DNA from: Prorocentrum cordatum
Lineage: Eukaryota; Sar; Dinophyceae; Prorocentrales; Prorocentraceae
Direction of reading: 5' to 3'
Assembly: GCA_963575745.1 (NCBI GenBank)
Contig: CAUYUJ010009435.1
Span: 82,001 to 146,000, forward strand
DNA length: 64,000 nucleotides
Part shown: positions 42,781 to 55,006 of the stretch, in pieces
How positions within the stretch are numbered: position 1 is the first letter of the stretch
Layout: each line of letters opens with the position of its first letter
Made by a program: the position numbers and the translations under genes
The notes under the pieces: model-generated
The model's database searches: none
What the model was told of the DNA's origin: nothing
What the model saw: only the letters and a program-made list of their open reading frames with translations

Positions 42781-43294
42781 ACCCCTCAAGCATGGAGATG
42801 ATTTTGTTCTGCTCGATGTTAACCTCCTTCTCGACGTCTACCACGTCGTTCGCAGGGCCGTCGGCAACGATAGAAGTCACGAACAGTTTCATGAGCTTCT
42901 CCTGGGATAGGATCCTCTGGTGGCACCACGCAACCTTGCCCTCAGGGAGCTCCTTGTTGGGCTCCCGATGCACCAGTAGAAGCACCAGTAAGAGCATGTT
43001 GAGCCGCTGCTGTACAATGTCAAAGTGGGCCTTGTCATCGGCCATCGACACATCCTTGCGCTCGATGGCTTCCTGCCCCTTGAGGGCGGCCTCGCACAAC
43101 TTCACGATCTCGAGGTCTTGCTCCCTGGCGATCTTGCTGGACGTGTTGGCGCGGAGGGCCATGTCCAGCGGCGGAGGCTGCTTGCCATTGGGCGCGCCGC
43201 CGCCGCCCGCGCCCTCCATGGAGGCGGCTGGGCTAGATGACTGGGCTGTGGCGGACGCCACGCGACCTTTAAGTGGGAGAAGCACAGGGCCGCC
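42781..43294 (-). CDS. Gene A copy 2, exon 2
   Basis: Same coding sequence as 14,805-15,318. The C-run just after the exon is one base longer and a CG is CA next to it. Confidence 0.5.
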
Positions 43295-43430
43295 CTGGGA
43301 GAAGAACATCACAGTGGGGAGGCCCCAGGACCCCAAGGGAAAGAAGACGGGCAGAGGTAAGGGGAATGAGAAGTTAGAGGAGCAGGGGGAGGAGGAATCC
43401 AAGACACCCCCTTGCTTCCCCGCTCAAGGA

Positions 43431-43780
43431 ACCTGGCGTCCCAGGCATGGATGATCCTGCTGGCGTTGATGGCACGGTCGAGCTGCCAGGCGTGGTAGTC
43501 ACAGCCATCTGAGCCAGCATAGCGCCAGGCCCCAAGGGCGCACTGAAACTCGGCGCGTTGGCGCTGGAGCTGCTGGCGCCAACGCTGTGGAAGTCGCCGC
43601 CGAACGTCTGCATGCCCATGCTGAGTTCTGCCCTCATCTGCGACAACTCGTCTGCTGATGCTGACTTCATCTTCTTGGAGGTATTCGTCAGCGACTTCTC
43701 CTCGATTGACGCAGTGCCAACCTTTACATAGTCACCCTTTTTGAGGTGCAGCCTGAGCTCAAAGCCTTTCTCTTGTCCAA
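43431..43780 (-). pseudogene. Gene A copy 2, exon 1, 3' part
   Basis: Matches 15,455-15,804 with one Ile-to-Met change. It is separated from the 5' part by an insertion, so the exon is broken as assembled. Confidence 0.55.
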
Positions 43781-44047
43781 TAAGAAAAACCAAAGAAAAT
43801 ATGAAAAAGAAAAAAAAAGACAAAATAAAACCAAAACAACAACAGATACAACAAAAAAAAACACAAAAAAAAAAAAAAAAAAAGGGGAACACAAAAAAAA
43901 AAAAAGAACAAACAACAAAGGTTATCATCGGCCTCGGAGGGGTCGTCCTTGAGCTGTCCCAACTCCTTGCAACAACGCGCAACTACCAGTGTAATTTAAA
44001 AGAGAAGACAACCACACTACATAAAACTAATAATCCATCAAAGGGTG
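43781..44047. other. A-rich insertion replacing 63 bp of gene A exon 1
   Basis: 138 bp of A-rich, nearly G-free sequence, then about 65 bp that is an error-laden version of copy 1 15,805-15,867 (TTATCATCGGCCTCGGAGGG against TTATCTCGGCCAATCGAGGG), then about 61 bp of AT-rich sequence. A real insertion would not be expected to corrupt the adjoining native bases in this way; poor consensus is more likely. Confidence 0.8.
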
Positions 44048-44597
44048 GTGTCCATCTGCGCTTCCTTTCCATCGTGGTGCTGAATTCGATGAAGTCGACC
44101 TTCTTTAGCAGATTGAAGTCCTCTGCCACGTTCTGTTTGCGAAACGAGTGGGCATGGTCCATGTGGTCGAACTTGATGCGCTTCTTGCCTTTGCTCGCGC
44201 TGGGGCTAGCCTCCTCTGCCATTTTCATCTTCATCACGCACCTCGCTGGATCTGCCATGGCCTCCTTGTGCGCATCTGAACACTCTGTCGTCTTGGTTCC
44301 TGTGGCCTTTGTCTTATCAAGGTCCTGTCGCTCTGCGTCCACTCGCAAGGACTCGGCCAGTGACTTGTGGGGCTTGCAGAAACGATGACGCATGTACCGG
44401 GGCTCGCCGCATACGATGCACACGTTGGGGTCATCAAAGAAACCCAACTGGTCTAAAAGAGACTGCTCTGACGCCTGCGCCGCAGCAGCGGCAGCGACGC
44501 CTGTGCCGCAGCAGCCACCGCCGCTCAAGTCAATTCCCATTCCCATCGCGTCTACTTCATTCAACGAGAAAGGAACCTCACCGGGAGCATCCGACAT
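44048..44597 (-). pseudogene. Gene A copy 2, exon 1, 5' part with Cys/His motif
   Basis: Same ATG context and C-x2-C/C-x2-H motif as copy 1, in frame until the insertion, where the translation runs into unrelated residues and a stop. Confidence 0.6.
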
Positions 44598-45264
44598 GCC
44601 TCAGCGCTACTTGGGGCCAAGTTGAAAGGGCCTCCCTCGGACTCGTGTCAAGGGCAAAGCTGGAGAGAAGGGTGACAGCGTTGACAGTTGGGCCAAATGG
44701 CAGCTATTGCCACAACATATACAGCAACTTGCTCCAGGTACCTGGGACCCACGCCTGTCTGAAAAGGCCCCATGCCAAGCGAAGGAGGCGCGACGTCCGC
44801 ATGTGGACATTTCCCAAGAGGGCCAAAGAGGCGGTGGAGGAGGAAGAGGGAAGAGGAGGAGGAGGAGGAGAGGAGGAGGAGGATGGACGGATGGACGGAT
44901 GGAGGAGGAGGAGGGACACATTAACAGAATGATCAGACGTGCTTGCTGCGCCTTGCGGCTCTGGCGGCTCGAACCCGCGCAGTGGGGGCGCCCCTGGCCG
45001 ACTCCCCTTGGCCAGCCAGCTGCAGGAGGCCGCGCGTGCCCCCCATCCTCCTGCCTCTTGCACCCCACGAAACATCCCACGAAAAGGACACAATGAGGTC
45101 ATTTGGGTCTCTGAGGCCGATGGGAAGACTATGAGGGGGATTGGGGGATCGGCCTCTCAGGCAAGTATGTGATTTGCGGCGCAGGCAGCAGGGCGATTAG
45201 CGTCAGAGGGAGGGAGCAGCAGCAGGCAGACGAAGCATGAAACGAAGGATAAGGATGGAAGGGG

Positions 45265-45490
45265 CGAGGAGTAGTAATAATGATAAGCGGCGTGGAGGCG
45301 CGCAGAGTTCTCGACTTCAGCTGTCTTCTCGTGGGGACGGCGGCACAACGGCCTAACATGAAATATGGAAGGAAACTGCTAACCAGTTTCACGATACGGA
45401 AAACGAGACAAAGCTGAATCACTACACGAATTTTAACTCGGCGGCCAGCCGAAGCTGGGACAGTCCAGGAAGGCACTGGGAGGGGCCAAG
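45265..45490 (+). repeat. Dispersed repeat of about 210 bp, copy 2 version
   Basis: Duplicate of 17,085-17,310 with one G-to-A difference near 45,337. Confidence 0.6.
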
Positions 45491-45695
45491 GTCTTCAAGG
45501 TAGGCCGCAGGCCCCCCAGGCTGGAAAGAAAAACAAACGCACTCTAAGTTCGACTGCAAGGAGGAGCGGGGGAGGAGGCGAGGGCTGGGCGGCGCCAACA
45601 TCAGGCGCGACTGGCGGCCGCCACAGGCCTGGATGACCCAGGCGCTCACGAGGGCGATCCACCGCACGACAACGAGGCACAGCGGTAGCTGGGTG

Positions 45696-46148
45696 AGTGG
45701 TTGGAGTAAGTGGAGCTATACGCGCAGAGCGTATGTCCCCACCGCCTTCACAGAAGCCGAGGCCGAAGCCTTCCAGGCAACTGGAGATATTCATCATACA
45801 CACCAGTCGAGAACTGAACCAGTAGATACTCCATTCCCAATCAATACGATGATGCATGTCAAAGCAACTCAAACCAAAGTATATCGTACGAAGTACCCAC
45901 CGTCACGATGGCAAGGACAGTAGCTGTATTAGTGGTTGGAGTAAGTGGAGCTATGCGCGAGGCGCATGTCCCCACCGCCTTCACAGAAGCCGAGGCCGAA
46001 GCCTGCTAGGCAACTGGAGATACTCATCACAGTGACCAGCCGTAGACTGCAACCAGTAGATACTCCATCCAATGAACACGATGATGGATGTCAAGATCAA
46101 TCAAACCAAAGTATGCAGTACGAAGTATCAGCTGTCACGATGGCGTCA
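45696..46148 (+). repeat. 235-bp tandem pair, copy 2 version
   Basis: Identical in layout to 17,516-17,968; both units are retained. Confidence 0.85.
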
Positions 46149-46708
46149 TCACTCATCTCCGAGATCACTCATCTCCAAGAGTATTGGGCGAGGAGTAGGA
46201 CGAGGAGGACAGCAAAGCAGACCAGGAATGAGTACCCCTATCGCCCCAGGCCTCATGGCGGCTACACTGGCTGGCGTGATGGCAGGACCAGTGCCTCCTG
46301 CGACTGCTGGCTGGGAGCCCCTGGGAGAGTGGGGGGGAACTTTGAACTCAGGGAGGAGGGAGGAGGACAAGGATCTCCGCATTTTCAAAAGCCATTGCTG
46401 TGCGCACAGAGATCCACGCGCTAATATTGTTCTGCAATCAATCGCATGTTGATCTCCTGTCTTCTTCCCACCCTCACTGCCGTCTCCCCTCCCTCCTCCC
46501 TGACTCCTTTGTCTCTGAAATCAAAAATCCAGGGCCACCAAAAATGTATCCCCACCCTCCTCATCGTCCTCCTCCTCCTCCTCCTCCCCAGGGGCCCGCC
46601 CTCTCGCTCTCAGTATCCCCCCCTGGGGCCCGTCCCCTATGTTGGACTCTTGCCGCCTGCTGCTATCGCTACCCTGCCTCTTCCCATCCACATCCCACTG
46701 GTAGCGAC

Positions 46709-47268
46709 CTACCGCGGCTCGCGACACGTGTCTGCGAGGTCTAATGACCCTGGCGAGGGCTCAGGAGACTCTGGCCTGGGCAGTGGAAGCTCTGGCCTGG
46801 GAAGAGTGTCATCCAGGGAATCATCTACGGCAATGCACTCCTTAGAAGATGAAGAACCCGACAACTGGAGCTCAGGAGCCGCTAATGGGGGCTGGGGAGC
46901 CTTTGGAATATGATCTGGCTGGCTCGGCTGGCCCAAGGCAGAGGGCCCCTCGACCGACGACGCCATCTTCGGCGCCGCGTCATCGCCGTCGTCATCGATC
47001 GCGAGGTCGAGCACTGAGGCAAACGAACGCCTTCTCTTCACACCGAGGTCACTGAACACGCTGTCTGGGGACGGCAACATGTCGTCGACGCGCATCAAGT
47101 TGGACAGAACGTAGAGGAACATCGCACCGACGACTGGCATCGCGATGCCATTTCCGACCAGCCCCCCTGCTTCTGCGACTGGCATATCTTTGAGCATCTT
47201 GGCGAAGGGGCACTTTAAGTAGCCATCCACCAATGGGCCCCCATCGATCGCGGGCATGCCGAGGGAAA
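46709..47268 (-). pseudogene. Methyltransferase-like copy 2, 3' part (motifs IX-X region)
   Basis: Carries the end of motif IX (LGMP), motif X (VGNGIAMPVV) and the acidic/Pro tail. It is separated from the 5' part by the insertion at 47,269-47,496, which falls inside motif IX, between the RE and LGMP halves. Confidence 0.7.
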
Positions 47269-47496
47269 AAAAAAAAAAAAAACACAACAAAAAAGGGCGA
47301 GAAGCCGTATATGGGAAAAGTAGAAAAACAAAATAAAAAAAAAACAAAAAAAAAAAAACAAAAAATAAAAAAAAAAACACAATAAAAATCAAAAAAAAAA
47401 AAAAACAATAAAACAAAAATAAAAAAAGCAAAGAAAAAAAGACAAAAAAAAAAAAAAAAGAAAAGACAAAAACAAAAAGAGAGAAGAAACACACGA
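47269..47496. other. A-rich 228-bp insertion replacing 4 bp inside the methyltransferase
   Basis: The sequence GAGGGAAA/GCAG/ATTCTCCC of copy 1 becomes GAGGGAAA, 228 bp of A-rich low-complexity sequence with one island (AAGGGCGAGAAGCCGTATAT), then ATTCTCCC. There is no target duplication and no TIR. It shares its odd composition with 43,781-43,918, which points to a common technical origin. Confidence 0.8.
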
Positions 47497-48666
47497 ATTC
47501 TCCCTGACGGTCGAGGGGCGCCGATGTTTCTGAGACCACAAGGTCACGTTCCTCGTGACTGCCGGAAGGTATGGCCCACATGACGTGTACGAGGGCCACT
47601 GCTCGAGGTCGAACATGTAGTCATCATTGGAGGTCTGCTTCTTAGCCATGTCACTCTGGAAGGCGAGCAAGCGCTCCGTCTCGTGCTTACTCAGGACGTC
47701 TTCGAAGTTGAACTTGGCAGTCACTGCTCCTGGGTTGATGTATAGGCCCTTCTTCTGCGCCCGTCGCGCCAGGTCTTCCAGGACGCAGGCCTTGGAGTCG
47801 ATGTAGAACATCTCTCCACTGGCTATACGCGTGGCGCCGAACAACCTCAAGAAATCAGACTGGTAGTCGTCGGGGCCTACCCACATCAGCTTCTGCTTGT
47901 TGTAACCCCAGGTGAAGCTTCTTGGGCGCCGAGCTGGGATGCCCATTGTTTCAGGGCCGAGCTTGAAGAAAAGCAAGCCCATGGATGGCCCCGCAACCTG
48001 CTGGAACTTCTCCTCAGAGGGGAAGCGGTGGGAGCATTCGTGTCCAAACAAGTCCTCCAGCCCTCTCTCCATCATGCTGCGTCTCTCTGTGAGGTAGATA
48101 TTGAGCGGCCGATTGGAAGGATGCGCGCCTCTCAGTTGGCCGCCCCGGGGGGTCCAGCCCAAGCAATCTGAACCTGCCACGTGAACGTTCAACCTATCCT
48201 TCAAAGTAGGGTCCCTGGAGTCATCCTGGTGGTCGAGCCGCGCGACTTGGCTTGGGCTGAGCAGCTGACCCTTCCCCATTGTGCGCATATCTGTTGAAGT
48301 CGTCGATATGTCGAAGAGGAGGGATTCGTTCTCCATCAGGTAGCTTAGCATGTCGACATATGCTGCTTCCCTCACAGGGCTTGCCGCAGAGGTGGGCGGT
48401 TCCATCTCATCTAGCTTGGTCCTGATCGCCTCTGGGAGCCTGTCGTTAATGTCATTGAACAGGAATGTTGGTTGGTCCATCTCACGGGACAAGATCACAC
48501 GCTGCGCTGCAGGGGCAATGCCGCAGGCCCGATGCAATGAGGGGAGAGGAATGCCCTCGAAGCCAGACACCGTCTTGAGCGACTTCATGTGCATAACCAG
48601 AGCGTCCTCAAACATCATGATGCCAGAGTAGTCTGAGCTGATGCTCATGCCGCGCTCCAAGTTCAT
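47497..48666 (-). pseudogene. Methyltransferase-like copy 2, 5' part (motifs I-VIII and start of IX)
   Basis: Same ATG and coding sequence as copy 1, with one silent C/T-type difference near 47,994. Motifs I, IV (AGSDC), VI (HEC) and VIII are present; the frame ends in the A-rich insertion. Confidence 0.7.
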
Positions 48667-48915
48667 CAAAAGCCTCACTCCCTTTCACTCGCCCCCTCCT
48701 CCTTCTGCTGTTGCACGCCTCTTTATCAGCTCAGAGGGGGGTGAACATTTATTGGGGGGGTCGCCAACAGCGAGGGGGGTGGAGCAGATTGGGGTGGCCC
48801 CCCTCCCCCCGCCAACATGTGCTTGTGTGTGTTGTTGCTTGTTGCTGCTGACAATCCTGACTTTGGGAATGCTTTGCAGGGGCGAGGCCGCTGGCTTGGA
48901 GGGCCCATGTAAGCC

Positions 48916-49194
48916 ATGGTCCTCTTGGAGCCCTCTTGGAGCCTGTTGGGGCCCTCTTGGAACCCTCTTTGGGCCCCTTGGGGGCCCTCTTGGAGCCTTC
49001 TTGGAAGCCCAAGAGGAGCCCAAGAGCATTGCATGATCATGCACTACTCTTGGGCTCCTCTTGGAGCCCTCTTGGGGTCCCCCTGGAGCCCTCTTGGAGC
49101 CTCTTGGGGCCCTCTTGGAACCTTTTTGGTGCCCTCTTGGGGCCCTCTTGGAGTCCTCTTGGAGGCCCAAGAGGGCCCCAAGAGCATTGCGTGA
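48916..49194 (+). repeat. CTTGGAGCCC minisatellite, copy 2 version
   Basis: Duplicate of 20,512-20,790 with no length change seen. Confidence 0.85.
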
Positions 49195-49628
49195 TGCGAT
49201 GGAGCGCCAGAGCCGCAGTCGTTTGCAACAGGCCCACCAGAATTTTGCAAAAGCGCGCATTCTTCACTACATAACACGATTGCCCACATGACCAAGTCCA
49301 CTTGGCTGGGCGATCTCTGCTATGGCCGCGTATCCCGATCTATACTTTATCATCATGCTTCGATTGTCAACCCCGCCCCCTCCTTGCACGCATGCAAGCG
49401 TCACTCAGGAGAGACGTGATACTCTTGCTGGGGTACGACGTGAACTCGCTGATCGCGCTGGGGCCGAACTTCTCGGAAAGCAAGGCGGCGCTCTCATCCG
49501 CCTCCCCTGTTGCGTGCCTGCCACGCTTCCTCGGCGACCGCGCCGCCGCCATGGCGGATGTTAGGAAAACCCTGGAAGCCAATCAAAATGCAGGACGCTC
49601 AAACGCCTCTGACGCAAATGATTCCGGA

Positions 49629-49834
49629 CACGAGGAACGCGGACGCTTCAGGACACGAGCTAAACGGACGCTTAAGGACACGTGGAAAACGGACGCTCAA
49701 GGACACGACGAAAACGGACGCTTAAGACACGAGGAAAACGGACGCTGAAGGACACGAGGAAAACGGACGCTTAAGAACACGAGGAAAACGTACGCTTAAG
49801 GACACGAAGAAAACAGACGCTGAAGGACACGAGT
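49629..49834 (+). repeat. 25-bp minisatellite, copy 2 version
   Basis: Duplicate of 21,225-21,430, with AAAACAGACG replacing AAAACGGACG in one unit. Confidence 0.88.
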
Positions 49835-50228
49835 TGACGTCACCCATGATTTCGAGACCACGTCCACCTTCGAGGGCGAGAGCAACTTCTGCGATGTGTG
49901 GGACGGTGTCAGTCCTTCTGATCACCGTGAGCTGAGTGAACCATGGACTGGCCTCATTCGCTTCTACAAGGTCCCTGAGGTCACAGCACTTGTGCGCTCG
50001 GGCCCCAAGGAAACCCGACCCTTCGGGGGGGGCCCTACATGGCCCAAGGAAGAGCGCGAAACCCTAGCCCTAACCTCGGGGCCCGAGCGCACAGGTGGAA
50101 GGAAAACTGTTGCACCTTTTTTGGTGTTTTTTTTTTCCGACATCACTGGCATAGGAGGGCCGCGGGATAAGATGGGAGGGGCGCCTGGGGCGTAGGGTTG
50201 CAGGGGAGCGAGCGTGAAATTGGGATTC

Positions 50229-50354
50229 AAAACGAGCCCTGGCGCTGCCCTCTTGAAGCCTTCCTGGGGCCCTCTTGGAACCCTCTTGGAGCCTCTCAAG
50301 GCCCTCTTGGGTGCCTTAAGAGGGCCCCACAACCAAGTGGAAAGCTCGTTTTGA
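50229..50354. mobile_element. CAAAACGAGC-ended element, copy 2 version
   Basis: Same ends and interior as 21,825-21,950. Confidence 0.5.
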
Positions 50355-50496
50355 TAGAGCTGGTGATGTAGCGCTGGACACTGCAGGACACATATGTATA
50401 TAGACACACGCACAGATCTCACCATCGTCTCCATCCACTTGGGGCCCACACGGGGCGCCCTGAGGCCATGCCATCTTGGGCCCCTCCAGGACCAGA

Positions 50497-50499
<3 letters not shown>

Positions 50500-50534
<35 letters not shown>

Positions 50535-50549
50535 TGTCATCATCGTCGC

Positions 50550-50584
<35 letters not shown>

Positions 50585-50731
50585 GCATCAGCATCAGCAT
50601 CGTCATCATCGTCATCATCGTCGTCATCATCATAATCGTCATCATCATCATAAGCATCATCGTCATCGTCGTCGTCCTTGTCTCCATCATCATCACCATC
50701 GTCGCCATCATCATCATCATCATCATCATCG

Positions 50732-50769
<38 letters not shown>

Positions 50770-50820
50770 GTCATCAGTATCGTCATCATCTTCATAATCA
50801 TCCTCGTCATCATCGCCATC
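50500..50820 (+). repeat. CAT microsatellite, copy 2 version
   Basis: Expanded by a net nine or so bases relative to copy 1, with different positions of CAC and GCC interruptions. It is the most diverged part of the duplicated pair. Confidence 0.95.
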
Positions 50821-51415
50821 AGGGGTCCAAAGGTCCACAAGAGGGCCCCAAGAGGCTTCAAGGGGGCTCCAAGAGGGCCCCAGGAAGGCTCCAAGAGGGC
50901 ATCGCCAGGGCTCGTTTTGAAAGGCTTTCAAAACGAGCTGTTCCATTTGTCTTTGGGGCCCTCTTAAAGCACCCAAGAGGGCCCCAGGGCTCCAAGAGGG
51001 CTCCAAGAGGGCCCCAGGCCGATAAGGTTGGCGGGAAGCAGGGGCTCCCGGAGACACATGTGAGACATGCATTGCAAAGCTGGGGGGGCTCAGACAGCCA
51101 CTACATCATTGAATTTACTGGCAAAAGGGCAGCCCCGCCGTATGGGTGACAGAATTGTGCAGGGAGTGACAAGAAGGTGCGAACATGCGGAAACATTATC
51201 AGAAACACAAATAACACCAACGAGCGACCGTTTTCATCATATGTTGTTGATGTTCGTCTTGTTTTGCAGCCTGCTGGAACTGTTCGTCGTGGGGTGGTGA
51301 TTTTCGTCTTGGTTGGCAGATTTCGACCCCCATGCAATCACGCCGCCGTCTTGGATGCCAGACTGGGCCCCCAGGAATCACCATGCGCGCCCCCCCCACG
51401 ACCAGACCGCCGCAC

Positions 51416-51530
51416 AACCTCGGAACACCTCGGAACACCTCGGAACACCTCGGAACACCTCGGAACATCGACCTCGGAACACCTCGGAACACCTCGGAAC
51501 ACCTCGGAACACCTCGGAACACCTCGGAAC
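51416..51530 (+). repeat. AACACCTCGG minisatellite, copy 2 version
   Basis: Four units, the ATCGACC interruption, then five units; one unit shorter than copy 1. Confidence 0.93.
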
Positions 51531-52226
51531 TTGGCCCCATCTGGCCCTCCAAGGGCCTCCCAGGGACTCCCTGTGCCTTCCCAGTGCCCCCATGGGCGAG
51601 GCCCCCCCTTCTGAGTCATTTTGTTGCGGTTTTGTGCGCTTTGGAGCAACACGAATCAAAAATTACCAAAACATGCCAAAAACAATGAAAACCAACCAAC
51701 GTGGAGCGAGGTTGACGTTAGGCATGGGCGGGCTCCCGGTGAGATCAGCACGCCTGAGAGCTCTAAGGGCGAAGTTGGAATCACGCTGTAGGCGAACGCA
51801 TCAGTGAGGGATACTCGCTGTGTCATGGGCTCGCCTCACCGCCAGTATGTCCGCGCGTGAGCCCCCAGAACTTGCTACTCTGAAGCGTGCTACTCGCCAC
51901 CAAAGCCGCGGCAAGTCAAAAGATAGCAGAAGTGACAAAGCTTGCCTGCATTGCACACTGCAGCGACTGCGGCTGCAAGGCCGCAGAGTAGCTCAACAGC
52001 TCAAGCGAGGTCCGCTGGGGCCGCGGCAACATCCAGTTAAGTTCCAGACGCCCTCCTCTTACTCCTCCTTATCCTCACTCCTCCCCCTCCTCCCCCTCCT
52101 GGTTGCCCCACGCCCCATGCAGTATCCAACGCTGCGAATTGCCAGAGCACCCTGAGCACTTCATGGTCCCCAAGGCCCCCTAGGCGTGAGACTGCGAGGG
52201 GCCAGGGGGGGCTACTGCAACGGCCT

Positions 52227-52790
52227 TTAATCCGACGAACTACTATCGTCAGGGTCAGGGGGGTCTTCTGGCGCAGCAGGTGCAGCAGGTGCTGCAGCAG
52301 GTACACCATCAGATTCCGCATCAATTGCGTCCCATTCATCCAGGGTCTCATGACTTGGAAGCCCGCTCCCCTCTTCTGGGAACGGGTAGCCACAATCAGG
52401 CCTGCCCACTTGTTGATGAGAAACAGCTGGAAAATCTTGGTGGGACCACCACCGCAATTGCCTGATAGCTATATCTTGTGAGCCTGCAATGCGCGCGCCA
52501 CGACTCTTTCGACATGGTCGCCCATCTTTTGCATGCTCAGGGTCGTAACAAGTGCACTCGAATTCTGTAGTCATGCCGTTCTTACGTTTTGGCGTGAATT
52601 TGTATTTGCCATACCACAAAGTATGCTCGTATGTGCGGCCATGAAACTTACGGTCCCCACCACCATCATCGGCAGCAGGTGCCGCGCCCCCACCCCCAGC
52701 CGCAGGCCCTGGCGGCCCCGGCGGCTCTGGACCAGCAGCAGCGCCATGGCCACCACCTCCAGGACCGCCGCCGCTGCCTCCCATTCCCAT
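52227..52790 (-). CDS. Gene B copy 2, 187 aa
   Basis: Intact frame, one Val-to-Ala difference next to the Cys/His motif. See 23,824-24,387. Confidence 0.58.
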   Translation of the reverse strand: MGMGGSGGGPGGGGHGAAAGPEPPGPPGPAAGGGGAAPAADDGGGDRKFHGRTYEHTLWYGKYKFTPKRKNGMTTEFECTCYDPEHAKDGRPCRKSRGARIAGSQDIAIRQLRWWSHQDFPAVSHQQVGRPDCGYPFPEEGSGLPSHETLDEWDAIDAESDGVPAAAPAAPAAPEDPPDPDDSSSSD

Positions 52791-53581
52791 CCTTTCGTGT
52801 CCGTTCCCGAACTAGTTCTCCTAGCGTCACTCTTACTCCTTATACTGTTATCAGTCTTTACACATGCAGAGAAGCAAGCTTACTTTTGATTGTGCAGTCC
52901 TGTTACTTCTACCATGGCGTGCTCACCGATCGGATCGTCATCGGATGTAGGAGGTTAGCCTGAGTAGGTTGCTATTGGGCTACATCAATGAGTTTGTCTA
53001 TATGTTGTCAGTGCAGCTTGCCTCAGCTCAGACTCAGCTTACCAGCGCTTTGATGTTGCCACGCGCAGCCCATCATGTATTCTACGAGTGCGCGCGTCGT
53101 CAAGGCTCTAAAATGCTTGGGGGGGGGGGGGCGTGGACATAGGGATGGAGACTGGGAAGATTTGGGAGCATCGAAGCATATACACACGGTCCATGTAGCA
53201 ATGCCTCCCAGGCCCTCCACCGCGCCTGCTGAGGAGCTGCTTGCAGCACTCGACGACGAGCTGGAGCTGGAGCTCGAGGAGGAGCCCGCGCCCTCCTGAG
53301 GGGAGGCAAGGGTATAAGGGGCCAGATTCAGATCACAGGTAGAGAGCGAGGTTACTGCAATCGCAAGAATAGCGATGGACTCATCCATAAGAAGAAGCAT
53401 CAACATCAGAAACGTAAGCATTAAGGGCTCTGCGTGGATTTCTGAGGTCGGCGCTGGACTCCCTCAGGCGCGCGACGCGCGACCCAGGCGGCGCCTGGGA
53501 CACCGCAATGCAGAAGGGGGGTGCGTCGCCAACCTGAGATATTCGCGCGGGCCTCCAAAAGCTTACATTGAAACAAGCGGA

Positions 53582-54058
53582 ATATCTGACCCTAGGTACC
53601 ACCGCCAGAGAGCCCCAAGACAGTCCAAGAGGCGCCCAAGACAAGCCAAGAGGGCCCCAAGACGGCCCCATAAGGGGCCCCTGAGGGGGGCCACGAACCG
53701 ACAAATCGAGCCTTCCGCCCCAAGAGAGCCCCAGGAAGCCACAAGAGGGCCCCAAGAGGCCCTCGGAAGCCCCCAAGAGACCCCCAAGAAGCCCCAAGAG
53801 ACCCCCAATAGCCCCAAAAGAGGCCCCAAAACGGCCCCCAAGAGGCTTCAACACTTGCGCCAAGAAGCCCCCAAGAGGCCTACCACGAGATCCCAACGAA
53901 CACTCAAGAGGCCTCTGACCCACCACACAGGCAACGTGGCGGGATAGGCCAAAGGCCAGTAGATAACCCCCACGATCGCCGCACGCTCTCACTCCTTTTT
54001 GGGGTCGGCGGAACGGCGCAAGCCACTTGATATCTGACCCTAGGTACCGCCGCCGGAG
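53582..54058 (+). repeat. Bracketed CCAAGAGG minisatellite, copy 2 version
   Basis: Both 29-bp bracketing repeats are retained, at 53,582-53,610 and 54,030-54,058. Confidence 0.75.
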
Positions 54059-54301
54059 CATGCGCATTTGCATTGCAAGTCTGACTTGTGTTTGCAAGTG
54101 TTGTTTGCCGATGCGTTGAGAGCACATGCAGTCGCGATGGCAATGTTTGAGTTGCAACCTCGCCCACTCCTACCTCCTACTTAGCTCTCCCTCCTCATCA
54201 TAAACCTCCCTCCTCGCCCCAGCCCTCGCCCCCCTGTCTTCTTCGCCTCCTCTCCCCTGATCACCGCCCTTGAGGCGGCGCAAGCCACGGCGAAGGCCAC
54301 G

Positions 54302-55006
54302 CTAGAGTCTGATTGTTGTGCAGGGATAACTTTCTTCCAGAGGGGTCCCTTTAGACCCACGCGCCTCGCTGCCGTTCTCCTCGCCCCCAGACTCCTCGCC
54401 CCCCTCGTTCTCCTCTTCGTCCTCGCCCTCCTCCTCGCTGCCCTCGCCGCCGTCAACCCGCTCGTCCTCAAAGGCATCGAGCGCTTTAGGCGCTTTGCGC
54501 TTTTTGCCGCGACTCCTGACTGGCTTCTCAGTGAAATCCCCAATCGAGGTAACGAAATCGAATGCCTTCCGATCGCCTGCAAACCTCTTTGTCAATGGTT
54601 TCCCCTCCACAAGCTGCAAGTAATTGAGGTCTGTCAGCCCATGCTGGACTGGCCCCCCATCTCGTTCATCGCTCAAGAGCAAGGCGAGCAGGTAAGCATG
54701 AGATACGGTCTTGCGAGATTCTTGAACATAGAAGACCTTCGAGTCTGCGCCAGGCCGTGGGTCACCTCGGATGCGAAGCAAAAGAAACGGCAACGCCTGA
54801 CTGCGAGAACGGCAAGATCGGTCGTCCCCAACATTGCATCCAAACAATGGCCACTCTGGGATCGACCGACACTGCCGCCCTCGCCCATGGCGCTGCAGCT
54901 TCTTTTGAACGCTCCCTGGCCAGGTAGCTTCTGTAGTTTCTGAGCTCCCACTTTTGTCAGCCTTGGTTCCCGCCCCTTTTGCCGTAAACATTGCCATAGC
55001 TCCCAC
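54302..55006 (-). CDS. Gene C copy 2, last exon
   Basis: Same translation as 25,894-26,598. Confidence 0.58.
   Translation of the reverse strand: MGAMAMFTAKGAGTKADKSGSSETTEATWPGSVQKKLQRHGRGRQCRSIPEWPLFGCNVGDDRSCRSRSQALPFLLLRIRGDPRPGADSKVFYVQESRKTVSHAYLLALLLSDERDGGPVQHGLTDLNYLQLVEGKPLTKRFAGDRKAFDFVTSIGDFTEKPVRSRGKKRKAPKALDAFEDERVDGGEGSEEEGEDEEENEGGEESGGEENGSEARGSKGTPLEESYPCTTIRL

Noticed and set aside
47269-47496. Poly-A tail of a retroposed transcript
   Set aside because: There is no target duplication, no coherent transcript body, and the tract is flanked on both sides by uninterrupted methyltransferase exon.
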